Positions 54,783 through 63,630 of a DNA stretch of 64,000 nt are shown here, piece after piece. Made by a program: the position numbers and the translations under genes. The notes under the pieces were generated by a model. That model was not told where the DNA came from. It saw nothing but the letters and a program-made list of their open reading frames with translations, and made no database searches. The stretch comes from Duncaniella sp. (GTDB taxonomy: Bacteria > Bacteroidota > Bacteroidia > Bacteroidales > Muribaculaceae): contig JAMPEV010000001.1 of assembly GCA_023664955.1 (NCBI GenBank), positions 662,725 through 726,724 of the forward strand, written 5' to 3'. Every line of letters begins with the position of its first letter. Position 1 is the first letter of the stretch.

Positions 54783-54813
54783 TTGTTTATGTGGCGAAAA
54801 GTTTTTAACTTTG
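54783..54813 (+). promoter_or_regulatory. Promoter for nadA
   Basis: TTG at 54783-54785 and TAACTTTG at 54806-54813 are 20 bp apart. The predicted start is near 54820, giving an unusually long leader of about 200 nt before nadA. Confidence 0.6.
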
Positions 54814-54817
54814 CACT

Positions 54818-54838
54818 TTATTAACATAATGTTAATAA
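54818..54838. promoter_or_regulatory. Perfect 10-1-10 palindrome at the nadA start site, candidate operator
   Basis: Arms TTATTAACAT and ATGTTAATAA surround a single A. It covers the predicted nadA transcription start, the classical place for a repressor. A weaker dyad TTAACA-ATAA-TGTTAA follows at 54884-54899. An NAD-responsive regulator is one possibility; none can be named from the sequence. Confidence 0.55.
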
Positions 54839-55020
54839 CTACATCAAATATCAGATTTAAAGCATTTTAGTGTGTTGATAACCTTAACAATAATGTTAAC
54901 AGTGCATCAATAACCCAATAAAGCAAGTAAACATTCAAAAAGTTACTACACGTTTTAACATCTGATATTATTCTTATTATATTATCTTTTTTTTTAAAAT
55001 TTCTCAAAACATAAAAATAG

Positions 55021-55989
55021 ATGAATGTTGATAAAGGGTATGTGGAAGCTCCCATCGACAAAAGTTTAAATCTGAAGGAGGAAATCAAACGACTCAAAGA
55101 GGAGAAGAATGCTGTGATTCTCGCGCACTACTACACGGTGGGCGACATCCAGGACCTTGCGGATTTCGTGGGTGATTCCTTGGCTTTGGCTCAAATTGCC
55201 GAAAAGCTCGACAATCCTATCATCGTGATGTGCGGCGTGCATTTCATGGGTGAGACTGTCAAGATTCTTTGTCCTGACAAGAAAGTGCTTGTTCCTGACC
55301 TGAATGCCGGATGTTCGCTTGCCGACAGTTGTCCCGCTCCCGACCTGAAAGTGTTTAAGGAGAAATATCCTGATCACATCGTGGTGTCGTATGTCAACAC
55401 ATCAGCAGCCGTGAAGGCTCTCACCGACATTGTGGTGACATCGGGCAATGCTATGAAGATTATCAAAGCTCTCCCCGCCGACCAGAAAATCATATTTGGT
55501 CCTGACCGCAATCTTGGTAATTATATCAACAGTGAGACCGGCCGACAGATGGTGCTGTGGGATGGAGCTTGCCACGTGCATGAACAGTTCTCACTTGAGA
55601 AGATTCTTGAATTGAAAAAACAGAATCCCGAAGCAAAAATACTTGTACATCCGGAATGCCCGGCTCCTGTGCGACTCGTAGCTGATAAGGTTGGGTCAAC
55701 AGCCGTATTGCTCAATTGGGCTGCAGAATCTCCTTATAAAGAATTTATAGTAGCCACGGAAAGCGGCATACTGCATGAAATGCGTCGCCGTTGTCCCGAG
55801 AAAACATTCATCCCCGCCCCTCCCAACGATTCTACATGCGCATGTAACGACTGCTCGTTCATGAAACTCAACACCCTCGAGAAACTATATAACACCCTTC
55901 TGTACGAGTTACCCGAAGTGCATGTGGATGAGGAAATCATTGAGCCCGCCCGCCGTCCCATCACCCGGATGCTTGAGATGAGCAAATAA
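55021..55989 (+). CDS. nadA: Quinolinate synthase
   Basis: 4Fe-4S enzyme that condenses iminoaspartate with dihydroxyacetone phosphate in NAD synthesis. The 322-residue protein has [23 protein letters not shown] (abridged, residues about 34-56) and the three cluster regions [18 protein letters not shown] and [12 protein letters not shown]. Length is normal. No nadB or nadC is next to it. It is followed 41 bp later by leuS, and a palindrome at its predicted start site suggests regulation. Confidence 0.97.
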   Translation: MNVDKGYVEAPIDKSLNLKEEIKRLKEEKNAVILAHYYTVGDIQDLADFVGDSLALAQIAEKLDNPIIVMCGVHFMGETVKILCPDKKVLVPDLNAGCSLADSCPAPDLKVFKEKYPDHIVVSYVNTSAAVKALTDIVVTSGNAMKIIKALPADQKIIFGPDRNLGNYINSETGRQMVLWDGACHVHEQFSLEKILELKKQNPEAKILVHPECPAPVRLVADKVGSTAVLLNWAAESPYKEFIVATESGILHEMRRRCPEKTFIPAPPNDSTCACNDCSFMKLNTLEKLYNTLLYELPEVHVDEEIIEPARRPITRMLEMSK

Positions 55990-56030
55990 TATCAACCATC
56001 AATCAACGCAAAGAAAAGTAATAAATATAT

Positions 56031-58805
56031 ATGGAATACAATCATAGAGAGATTGAAGCCCGTTGGCAAGAAAACTGGCGTGAAAATAAAGTGTATAAGG
56101 CACAGATTGACGCATCGCGTCCTAAATACTATGTGCTCGACATGTTCCCTTACCCATCGGGAGCCGGACTGCATGTAGGCCATCCGTTAGGATACATTGC
56201 TTCCGACATCTTCTCACGCTATAAACGTCTCCAAGGCTTCAATGTGCTTCATCCCATGGGCTACGATGCTTACGGTCTTCCGGCTGAGCAATATGCTATC
56301 CAGACAGGCCAGCACCCTGAGACAACTACCAATGTGAATATTGCACGTTATCGCAGCCAGCTCGATAAGATTGGTTTCTGCTATGACTGGGAACGCGAGG
56401 TGCGCACATGCGACCCTAAATTCTATAAGTGGACACAATGGGCTTTTATGAAGATGGTAGAAAGCTATTACGACACCGAAAAGGATAAGGCTATGCCTAT
56501 TGCCGACCTTGTGGCTCACTTTGAAAAAGAGGGTACTAAAGGTATTCATGCAGCATGTTCCGAAGAACTTTCATTCACAGCTGATGAATGGAAAGCAATG
56601 GATGAGAAGCAGAAGAGCGACACCCTCATGAACTATCGCATTGCATATCTCGGCAATACGATGGTAAATTGGTGTCCCGAGCTTGGCACAGTGCTCGCCA
56701 ACGATGAGGTGAGCGAGGGTGTGTCAATCCGCGGAGGTTTCCCGGTGGAGCAGAAGTTGATGTATCAATGGTGTCTGCGAGTATCAGCCTATGCACAGCG
56801 TTTGCTGGATGGTCTTGAAACTATCGATTGGACCGATTCTCTTAAGGAAACACAGCGCAACTGGATAGGGCGTTCCGAAGGTGCAGAAATGAAATTCCAC
56901 ATTGCAGGAAGCGATGTAGACCTCGAAATCTTCACCACACGTGCCGATACAGTATTTGGCGTTACTTTCATGGTACTTGCTCCTGAGAGCGATTATGTGA
57001 AGAAAGTAACTACTCCCGAGCAGGAAGCTGCTGTCAAAGAGTATCTTGACAGCATCAAGCATAAGACTGAACGCGAGCGAATGATTGACAAGAAAGTTAG
57101 CGGTGTATTCTCAGGTAGCTATGCTATCAATCCTCTCACAGGTAAAGAGATACCCGTATGGATAAGCGACTATGTGCTTGCCGGTTATGGTACAGGTGCC
57201 ATCATGGCAGTTCCGGCTCACGATAGTCGTGACTATGCTTTCGCAAAGCATTTCAGTCTGCCCATAATACCCTTGATTGAGGGTTGTGACGTGTCGGAGC
57301 AGAGTTTTGATGCAAAGAGCGGAAAGATGACCAACAGTGCCTCCGAAGAGTTGAACCTCAACGGAATGGAGGTAAAAGATGCAATTGCAGCCACTAAGAA
57401 ATTCATCGAGGAAAAGGGTATTGGTAAGGTTAAAGTTAACTACCGCCTGCGTGATGCCATCTTCAGCCGTCAGCGTTACTGGGGCGAGCCATTCCCTGTA
57501 TATTATAAGAATGGCATCCCCACATTGATGGATGAATCTAAATTGCCGCTCCTTCTTCCAGAGGTAGATAAATACCTCCCCACTGAGACAGGCGAGCCTC
57601 CTCTGGGACGCGCCAAAAACTGGGTTACTGAGGAAAGTTATCCCATCGAGCTTAACACTATGCCTGGTTTTGCCGGTTCATCCGCATATTATCTCCGCTA
57701 TATGGATCCCCACAACGAAAGTGCCCTCGTTTCAAAAGAGGCTGATGAATATTGGCGCAATGTAGACCTCTATATCGGAGGTACAGAGCATGCCACCGGT
57801 CACTTGATTTATTCTCGCTTTTGGAATAAATTCCTCTACGACCTTGGGTATGTGTGTGAGCCGGAACCATTCAAAAAGCTCATTAACCAGGGTATGATTC
57901 AGGGACGAAGCAATTTCGTGTACCGTATCAAGGATACAAATACATTTGTGTCACTTGGTTTGAAAAATCAATATGACACTACTCCCATCCATGTTGATGT
58001 GAACATAGTATCCAACGATGTTCTCGACCTCGATGCATTCCGTGCATGGCGTCCTGATTATAAGGATGCAGAGTTTATCCTTGAAGATGGCAAATATGTG
58101 TGTGGATGGGCAGTAGAGAAGATGTCGAAGTCTATGTTCAATGTGGTGAATCCCGATGATATTGTGGAACGCTATGGTGCTGATACTCTACGCCTTTATG
58201 AAATGTTCCTCGGTCCGCTCGAACAGAGCAAACCATGGGATACAAATGGTATTGACGGAGTCAATCGCTTCCTCAAAAAGCTATGGGGACTCTTCTACAA
58301 AGGTGACCAGTGTCTGGTAGATGATTCAAAGCCCTCACCAGAGGCTCTAAAAGCCATCCACAAGCTCATCAAGAAGGTGACAGGTGATATTGAGTCATTC
58401 AGCTACAATACCTCAGTAGCGGCGTTTATGATATGCGTAAACGAACTTAACACATGTAAGTGTCACTCTCGTGAAGTGTTGAGTGATTTGCTTATTGTCA
58501 TAGCTCCGTTTGCACCACACATCGCCGAAGAATTGTGGCACTCTGCCCTCGGTTACACTACAACAATCAATGATGCCAAGTGGCCTGCTTGGAATGAGGA
58601 ATACCTTAAAGAAAACAGTGTTAATTACGCTGTGTCATTCAATGGTAAGGCTCGTTTCAACATTCAGGTACCTGCAGATATGCCGAAAGATGAAGTTGAG
58701 GCACTCGCCATCAACCATGAATTATCAGCTAAATGGCTTGACGGCAAGACAATTAAAAAAGTAATTGTTGTCCCTAACAAGATTGTAAATATAGTAATAG
58801 GTTAA
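56031..58805 (+). CDS. leuS: Leucyl-tRNA synthetase
   Basis: Class I synthetase of 924 residues. The HIGH motif is in [17 protein letters not shown] near residue 45, the editing domain (CP1) includes [14 protein letters not shown] and [16 protein letters not shown], and the KMSKS motif is [11 protein letters not shown] near residue 700. The C-terminal domain ends [16 protein letters not shown]. All domains are present. A 15-bp terminator stem lies 25 bp after the stop. Confidence 0.98.
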   Translation: MEYNHREIEARWQENWRENKVYKAQIDASRPKYYVLDMFPYPSGAGLHVGHPLGYIASDIFSRYKRLQGFNVLHPMGYDAYGLPAEQYAIQTGQHPETTTNVNIARYRSQLDKIGFCYDWEREVRTCDPKFYKWTQWAFMKMVESYYDTEKDKAMPIADLVAHFEKEGTKGIHAACSEELSFTADEWKAMDEKQKSDTLMNYRIAYLGNTMVNWCPELGTVLANDEVSEGVSIRGGFPVEQKLMYQWCLRVSAYAQRLLDGLETIDWTDSLKETQRNWIGRSEGAEMKFHIAGSDVDLEIFTTRADTVFGVTFMVLAPESDYVKKVTTPEQEAAVKEYLDSIKHKTERERMIDKKVSGVFSGSYAINPLTGKEIPVWISDYVLAGYGTGAIMAVPAHDSRDYAFAKHFSLPIIPLIEGCDVSEQSFDAKSGKMTNSASEELNLNGMEVKDAIAATKKFIEEKGIGKVKVNYRLRDAIFSRQRYWGEPFPVYYKNGIPTLMDESKLPLLLPEVDKYLPTETGEPPLGRAKNWVTEESYPIELNTMPGFAGSSAYYLRYMDPHNESALVSKEADEYWRNVDLYIGGTEHATGHLIYSRFWNKFLYDLGYVCEPEPFKKLINQGMIQGRSNFVYRIKDTNTFVSLGLKNQYDTTPIHVDVNIVSNDVLDLDAFRAWRPDYKDAEFILEDGKYVCGWAVEKMSKSMFNVVNPDDIVERYGADTLRLYEMFLGPLEQSKPWDTNGIDGVNRFLKKLWGLFYKGDQCLVDDSKPSPEALKAIHKLIKKVTGDIESFSYNTSVAAFMICVNELNTCKCHSREVLSDLLIVIAPFAPHIAEELWHSALGYTTTINDAKWPAWNEEYLKENSVNYAVSFNGKARFNIQVPADMPKDEVEALAINHELSAKWLDGKTIKKVIVVPNKIVNIVIG

Positions 58806-58830
58806 AAGATTACTTAACCCAAAATCAATA

Positions 58831-58867
58831 AAAATGTGATGCTCCAAATCATGGAGCATCACATTTT
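58831..58867. terminator. Bidirectional terminator between leuS and ogt
   Basis: AAAATGTGATGCTCC (58831-58845) and its exact complement (58853-58867) enclose loop AAATCAT. The A and T ends give a T-run in both directions. It overlaps the last codons and stop of the convergent ogt gene. Confidence 0.88.
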
Positions 58868-59401
58868 TGTTGATTTGTCTTCGAGGTTTAAGAGATAGGC
58901 TTTGGCCGGGATGCCTCCGGCATAGCCTGTGAGGGAGTTGTTGCTGCCAATTATGCGGTGGCAGGGGATGAAAATGGAAATTGCATTGGCTCCATTAGCG
59001 TTTGCAACGGCACGGACTGAATTTGGACAACCCATCTTCGCCGCTAACAATCCATAACTCATCGTAGAACCGTAGGGTATTCGCAATAACTCTTCCCATA
59101 CTCTATTTTGGAAATCTGTGCCAATGGTGAGCAATGGAATATCAAATTGTGTTCTTTCTCCTTTAAAATACTCTTTAAGCTCTTTAATTGCCCTCTCAAT
59201 AGTGGGTGAAGTACCCTCTTTAAAAAAGCCTTGTACTCCCCTTAAAATGCGATTATCGATACGTTTTCTTCTTTTATCTTCCGATATCCAATCACAAAGG
59301 CACAGACTATCACTGCACGAGCCGAGGAGAAGCTCGCCGCATGGTGATTTGTACACTTTAACAGTAATTATCCTATCATCCGGGAGAGTTGTTTGTGACA
59401 T
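58859..59401 (-). CDS. ogt: Methylated-DNA-protein-cysteine S-methyltransferase
   Basis: Suicide repair enzyme that takes methyl groups from O6-methylguanine. The 180-residue protein has the acceptor motif IPCHRI (Cys147), the DNA-binding helix with YGSTMSYGLLAAKMG and SVRAVANANGAN. It starts 3 bp after the pectinesterase stop, so it is expressed at the end of the trmD-pectinesterase-ogt run. The terminal residues lie in the bidirectional terminator. Confidence 0.95.
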   Translation of the reverse strand: MSQTTLPDDRIITVKVYKSPCGELLLGSCSDSLCLCDWISEDKRRKRIDNRILRGVQGFFKEGTSPTIERAIKELKEYFKGERTQFDIPLLTIGTDFQNRVWEELLRIPYGSTMSYGLLAAKMGCPNSVRAVANANGANAISIFIPCHRIIGSNNSLTGYAGGIPAKAYLLNLEDKSTKM

Positions 59402-59404
59402 TTA

Positions 59405-60367
59405 TCATTTGAAAGATGGTTTCCAACCATCCTCTCCGGATAACACATTTTCGATGGAGTAGGGAGTAGGATCGGTTAGCTGAATAGAATAAGCAGCGCG
59501 GGCTGAGGGATTAGCACCTTCGCCTGTGCTATTATATTCCGCATACTTAACGGTTTGCTCATTAGAAGGTTTGCCCCAATTATCCCAGCCTGAAGCTGTG
59601 ATATGTTTGCCAAGGTTACAATTAATATAAACAGCTTGTGCATACGGGCGCCAAGGGCGTGAGAGTGCTACCTTCTCAACACCCTCGTCAGCCGTCAGAG
59701 TGCAATCGTGGAACACATATCCGTGGGCAGTGCCCTGAGGTGTGGCGGGAGCAGTGACATAACCATTGCCCTTGCTATGAATAAGGCAGCGATTGAACAC
59801 AGCAGTAGCCTTGCCGAAAATAAAATCCACTGTCCCTTCAATGTAACAATCTTCATAATACTGGCGACTACCCTCGCCGTAAGTGTAAAGGGTATCCTGA
59901 CATCCCAAGAAACGGCATTTGCGGAACGAAGCTTTATCACCGCTTACAAAACAAGCCACAGCCTGTCCCACCGGACCTGAACTATTCTCAAAAGTAATAT
60001 TCTCAGCCATGAAATTTGGTGCATATATATATATAGATGATGAACCGGAAGTTGATTTTTCCTCACCGAAACGGTTGAGTTTCCGTGCATAATCATCATA
60101 GGTTAGCACAGTACCCTCCTCACCGATGAGTGAAAGATTGATTTTACATTCCGGAACAATAAGTTTTTCCTTATACACACCCTTCTTGATGAGGATGTTG
60201 GTACGGTTATTCTTACGGAAATCGGGCACGGCATTGATAGCTTCTTGCACGGTGGTGAAATCACCTGAGCCATCCTGGGCCACCACAAAGTCGTAGGTAT
60301 GTTCAGCCGCATTTACACTCATGAAGCCCACAATGGCAAGAATAAGAGATAATGATTTTTTTAACAT
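59405..60367 (-). CDS. Pectinesterase (CE8)
   Basis: Secreted enzyme that removes methyl esters from homogalacturonan. The 320-residue protein has a signal peptide (cleavage about residue 20-21), then a right-handed beta-helix with the CE8 residues: Gln136 in GPVGQAVA, Gln157/Asp158 in CQDTLYTY, the nucleophile Asp181 in DFIFG and Arg237 in LSRPWRPYAQ. Length is normal for a single-domain enzyme. It lies 24 bp after trmD and 3 bp before ogt, an unexpected housekeeping context. Confidence 0.95.
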   Translation of the reverse strand: MLKKSLSLILAIVGFMSVNAAEHTYDFVVAQDGSGDFTTVQEAINAVPDFRKNNRTNILIKKGVYKEKLIVPECKINLSLIGEEGTVLTYDDYARKLNRFGEEKSTSGSSSIYIYAPNFMAENITFENSSGPVGQAVACFVSGDKASFRKCRFLGCQDTLYTYGEGSRQYYEDCYIEGTVDFIFGKATAVFNRCLIHSKGNGYVTAPATPQGTAHGYVFHDCTLTADEGVEKVALSRPWRPYAQAVYINCNLGKHITASGWDNWGKPSNEQTVKYAEYNSTGEGANPSARAAYSIQLTDPTPYSIENVLSGEDGWKPSFK

Positions 60368-60391
60368 GGTAATAGTATGATTTATATTGTA

Positions 60392-61069
60392 TTATTTATC
60401 TAAAAGGTCGGGACGGAGCAGGCGAGTGCGCTCTATAGCCTGCTCATGCTTCCATTCGTCAATCTTGGCTTTGTGACCCGATAGGAGAATATCGGGCACC
60501 TTCCAGCCGTTATATTCCGCCGGACGAGTATAAACCGGAGGAGCAAGCAAATTATCCTGATAAGAATCGCTGAGGGCACTCTGTTCATCACCGATAGCGC
60601 CGGGGATGAGGCGTATCACGGCGTCAGCTATCACCACGGCAGGTATTTCACCTCCGGTGAGCACATAATCACCTATTGATATTTCCTTGGTGATGAGATG
60701 TTCGCGAATACGGTAATCAACCCCCTTGTAATGGCCGCAAAGGATTATGAGATTATTGGCAAGCGAAAGTGTATTGGCCATAGGTTGGTCAAACTGTTCG
60801 CCGTCGGGTGAAGTGAATATAATCTCGTCATAATCGCGTTGCGATTTCAAATCGGTTATCGCACGGTCCACGGGTTCGATTTGCATCACCATTCCAGCCT
60901 CGCCCCCAAAGGGATAATCGTCAACTTTGCGATGCTTGTTTGTTGTGTAATCACGCAGATTATGCACCATGATTTCGCAAAGCCCCTTATCTTGAGCACG
61001 CTTGATAATGGAACAATTCAGGGGAGATTCAAGCATCTCCGGTAACACTGTCAGTATATCAATTCTCAT
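60392..61069 (-). CDS. trmD: tRNA (guanine37-N1)-methyltransferase
   Basis: Methylates G37 next to the anticodon to prevent frameshifting. The 225-residue SPOUT protein starts [21 protein letters not shown] and shows [28 protein letters not shown] and the knot motif [18 protein letters not shown]. Length is normal. It is not linked to rpsP/rimM/rplS as in enterics; instead an rRNA methyltransferase precedes it and a pectinesterase follows. Confidence 0.98.
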   Translation of the reverse strand: MRIDILTVLPEMLESPLNCSIIKRAQDKGLCEIMVHNLRDYTTNKHRKVDDYPFGGEAGMVMQIEPVDRAITDLKSQRDYDEIIFTSPDGEQFDQPMANTLSLANNLIILCGHYKGVDYRIREHLITKEISIGDYVLTGGEIPAVVIADAVIRLIPGAIGDEQSALSDSYQDNLLAPPVYTRPAEYNGWKVPDILLSGHKAKIDEWKHEQAIERTRLLRPDLLDK

Positions 61070-61074
61070 TATGT

Positions 61075-61154
61075 TACTATATTTAAAGGTTGTAATTTAA
61101 CAACTAATTACTTATCACTACTATATTTAGATGTTTAAATTTAGCAACTAATTA
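61075..61154. repeat. 36-bp direct repeat between rsmF-like gene and trmD
   Basis: Copies at 61075-61110 and 61119-61154 are identical at 31 of 36 positions, with a 44-bp period; both begin TACTATATTTA and end CAACTAATTA. The last three bases of the second copy are the stop codon of the upstream gene. Confidence 0.7.
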
Positions 61155-62528
61155 ATTGTCAATTGATTTTCGTATTCTCCAACTTGTAGGATAGAGATTG
61201 TTTGAACGATTTCCGAGATTTTTTACGAAGCCTAATGGCATATCATCGTATGTCAATAAAACAAATCCTCGTTCAGTGCCTTCAGGAAGCACTATTGCAT
61301 CGCCGTGAAGATAGTGAAGTGCATCATACTTATTAATCTCACATATGGTAAAACTATGAGTATTAATAACCTGCGACATTGCTAACGACTGGGAAGGCAC
61401 TATATCTTTTCCTTTTATATTACCAAGCAAAATGCCCTCATGGATCACATCAACACGCTGCTTCAAAGCGTTAAGGATTGGCATATACTGTTTAGGAAAT
61501 GCTGTGACACGGTCATTGTCACAGTATATTTCCATTTCCTCGCTGTTCTTCAACCATTCGGATAGATGGGGAGGTAATTTAAATGCGGGCTTCTTATTGT
61601 CAGATTTACGGACTTTATTTTTGAGTTTAGAAGGGGATGACTGACCATCTTTTCTTATTACTGACACAAAGAGTCCCTCGCCCCTTGTTCGTCCCGGAAT
61701 GAAACGGTAGCAATGGTGAGGAGTATCGATTCCCGGGGTAATGCCCCACGAATTATCAACATGTATTTCAACACTTTCTCCTCCAAGTTCATTTATGATA
61801 CGTCCCACCATCTCCTCGTTCTCCCTACGGTTGAATGTGCAAGTGCTGTATATCATATATCCTCCGGGTCGTAATGTTTCCCAAAGGTTTCCAACAATTT
61901 CCCATTGACGCACGGCACACTCTTCAATTAACTCCTCCGACCATTGTGCCACGGCTTCATCATCCTTTCGCATCATACCCTCGCCTGAGCAAGGAACATC
62001 TGCAATCACTATATCGAAGCTCTCGCATAGTTTTCCAAAGTCATGAGTGTCAGCTCTGGTTACCACAATGCCCGGAAATCCCCATTTAATTGCGTTTTCT
62101 CGTAATATTGACGCTCGTGAAGGCACATATTCATTTGCAACGACAAGCGAGCCTGCAGGGAGCGAGTCAATCACAGCAGTAGTTTTACCACCGGGTGCTG
62201 CGCATGCATCCAGAATTGTTAAGGGCTGTTTGTCAACAACCAAGTTCTTCACCACATACCCGTGGAACATTGACGATGCCTCCTGTACATAGTATCTCCC
62301 CTGATGGAAAGCAGGATCAAGGGTAAACCGGGGACGCTCTTTTAAATAGAATCCTGACTCACACCAGGGCACTTCCCCATCAGCCTCTTGAAAATGATTA
62401 CTTGTATTTTTTGCTCTATTGAAACGCACTGACACCTCCGGACTCCCTTCACTCAGCGTGTCAGGGAGATTGGTGAGGCAGAGTCGGGTAAGCATTTCAA
62501 CAAATTTTGCTGGTAATTCTCTATTCAT
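61152..62528 (-). CDS. 16S rRNA m5C methyltransferase (RsmF/NOL1-NOP2-Sun type)
   Basis: A 458-residue S-adenosylmethionine-dependent enzyme. The SAM-binding DACAAPGGKT is near residue 108, motif IV DVPCSGEGMMRK near 180, and the catalytic cysteine motif YSTCTF near 232. The extended C-terminal part (about 300-458) with an RNA-binding fold resembles RsmF/YebU rather than RsmB. Target position is inferred from family only. Confidence 0.92.
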   Translation of the reverse strand: MNRELPAKFVEMLTRLCLTNLPDTLSEGSPEVSVRFNRAKNTSNHFQEADGEVPWCESGFYLKERPRFTLDPAFHQGRYYVQEASSMFHGYVVKNLVVDKQPLTILDACAAPGGKTTAVIDSLPAGSLVVANEYVPSRASILRENAIKWGFPGIVVTRADTHDFGKLCESFDIVIADVPCSGEGMMRKDDEAVAQWSEELIEECAVRQWEIVGNLWETLRPGGYMIYSTCTFNRRENEEMVGRIINELGGESVEIHVDNSWGITPGIDTPHHCYRFIPGRTRGEGLFVSVIRKDGQSSPSKLKNKVRKSDNKKPAFKLPPHLSEWLKNSEEMEIYCDNDRVTAFPKQYMPILNALKQRVDVIHEGILLGNIKGKDIVPSQSLAMSQVINTHSFTICEINKYDALHYLHGDAIVLPEGTERGFVLLTYDDMPLGFVKNLGNRSNNLYPTSWRIRKSIDN

Positions 62529-62569
62529 TTCACGAGGTACTTTTCAAGGTTGCATCTAAAGTTACGGAA

Positions 62570-63589
62570 TTATTTAGCAGGATTAACGTCGGTAATAACC
62601 GGCCAGCCATCTTTCCATTCCAGTTCACGTATGAATAATTTGCTCTTACCGTCCACGTTTTTATCGTAGGCATGAGCTATGAATAGCCATTTACCATTCA
62701 TATCATAAACGCTGCAATGACCCACACCACTGAAATCCTTGCTTTCACCTACTAATACTTCGCCTCCTCCCTCGGTCATCGGTTTGCCGCTTTTATCGAC
62801 ATATGGTCCATTGACGTTACGACTACGTCCCACGGCAGTCTTATAATTGCTGTTGATTCCACGGCAGCAATAATCATAGCTTACATAGAGATAATACCAC
62901 CCATTGTTATATGCTATAAATGGGGCTTCTATAGAATTATCGCCACTCTCACCGGGGGCTTTATGGCTTGCTATTGTAATAGGTTTCCCCATGGGAGTTT
63001 TCATATCTTTTTCAAGCTGCACGAGCTTTATGCCGTCCCAGAAAGAACCGAAAATCATCCATGGATTACCTTTCTCATCTATGATAACATTGGGGTCGAT
63101 GGCGTTCCAATGATTTACGTTCGGCTGAGAGCGAATCACCATTCCGAGGTCTTCCCATTTATAGTCGGGACTTTTGGGATTGAGTGTCTTATTAGTTGTT
63201 ACACCTATAGCAGATATATTCTTTCCGAAAGTTGAGCAGCTGTAGTACAAGTACCATCTATCTCCAATTTTTATAATATCCGGAGCCCATGTGTGACCTC
63301 TATAGGCAGGTACATACTCCTTTGGCCATGAGGGTATAGGGTCAAGAGGTGATTTCTCCTGTTTCCATTCTTTGAGGTCGGTGGAGGATAACATATTGAT
63401 ACCTATACCGGTGGTAAACATATAGTAGACACCATCCTCCACGGCCATAACCGGGTCATGGACATCGGGATAATCCTTGTCAAATACGAATCGTGGACGA
63501 TGATGCTGAGATTGCTGCGCAACGGCACTTCCGGTCCCTTCCGAAACAAGAAAAATAGCAAGAAAAATAAGGGTGATTACTTTATGCAT
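62570..63589 (-). CDS. GH43 endo-arabinanase-like protein
   Basis: A 339-residue secreted five-bladed propeller enzyme. After a signal peptide (cleavage after AVAQ) the catalytic residues of GH43 are visible: Asp45 in DVHDPVM, Asp165 in NAIDPNVI and Glu221 in NSIEAPFI. YDYCCRGINSNYKTAVGRS and GVGHCSVY are typical of arabinan endo-1,5-alpha-L-arabinosidases. It would cut arabinan side chains of pectin. It lies 41 bp upstream of the rRNA methyltransferase gene. Confidence 0.93.
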   Translation of the reverse strand: MHKVITLIFLAIFLVSEGTGSAVAQQSQHHRPRFVFDKDYPDVHDPVMAVEDGVYYMFTTGIGINMLSSTDLKEWKQEKSPLDPIPSWPKEYVPAYRGHTWAPDIIKIGDRWYLYYSCSTFGKNISAIGVTTNKTLNPKSPDYKWEDLGMVIRSQPNVNHWNAIDPNVIIDEKGNPWMIFGSFWDGIKLVQLEKDMKTPMGKPITIASHKAPGESGDNSIEAPFIAYNNGWYYLYVSYDYCCRGINSNYKTAVGRSRNVNGPYVDKSGKPMTEGGGEVLVGESKDFSGVGHCSVYDMNGKWLFIAHAYDKNVDGKSKLFIRELEWKDGWPVITDVNPAK

Positions 63590-63603
63590 TGTGTATGATG
63601 GGT

Positions 63604-63630
63604 TTATAAATATTATAAATATTATAAAAT
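63604..63630. repeat. TTATAAnnn 9-bp repeat array past the thioesterase gene
   Basis: TTATAAATA, TTATAAATA and TTATAAAAT run directly into the stop codon (TTA on this strand) at 63631, in the same 9-bp phase. The same arrangement is seen at 53193-53264. Confidence 0.75.

Larger units (their letters stand above)
54024..55020. other. 1-kb AT-rich gene-free region between GT2 and nadA
   Basis: No convincing protein gene. It contains seven TTATTAACA or TTATCAACA motifs on both strands (54102-54110, 54200-54208, 54608-54616, 54630-54638, 54818-54826, 54830-54838, 54873-54881), a small RNA candidate, one dispersed palindrome and the nadA promoter with a long leader. Confidence 0.7.

Noticed and set aside
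54024-55020. Calling this AT-rich region the replication origin
   Set aside because: No exact TTATCCACA box and no dnaA nearby. A fork leaving 54 kb leftward would meet rpoBC and the ribosomal protein genes head-on, which is unusual. It is kept only as one hypothesis for the motif cluster.
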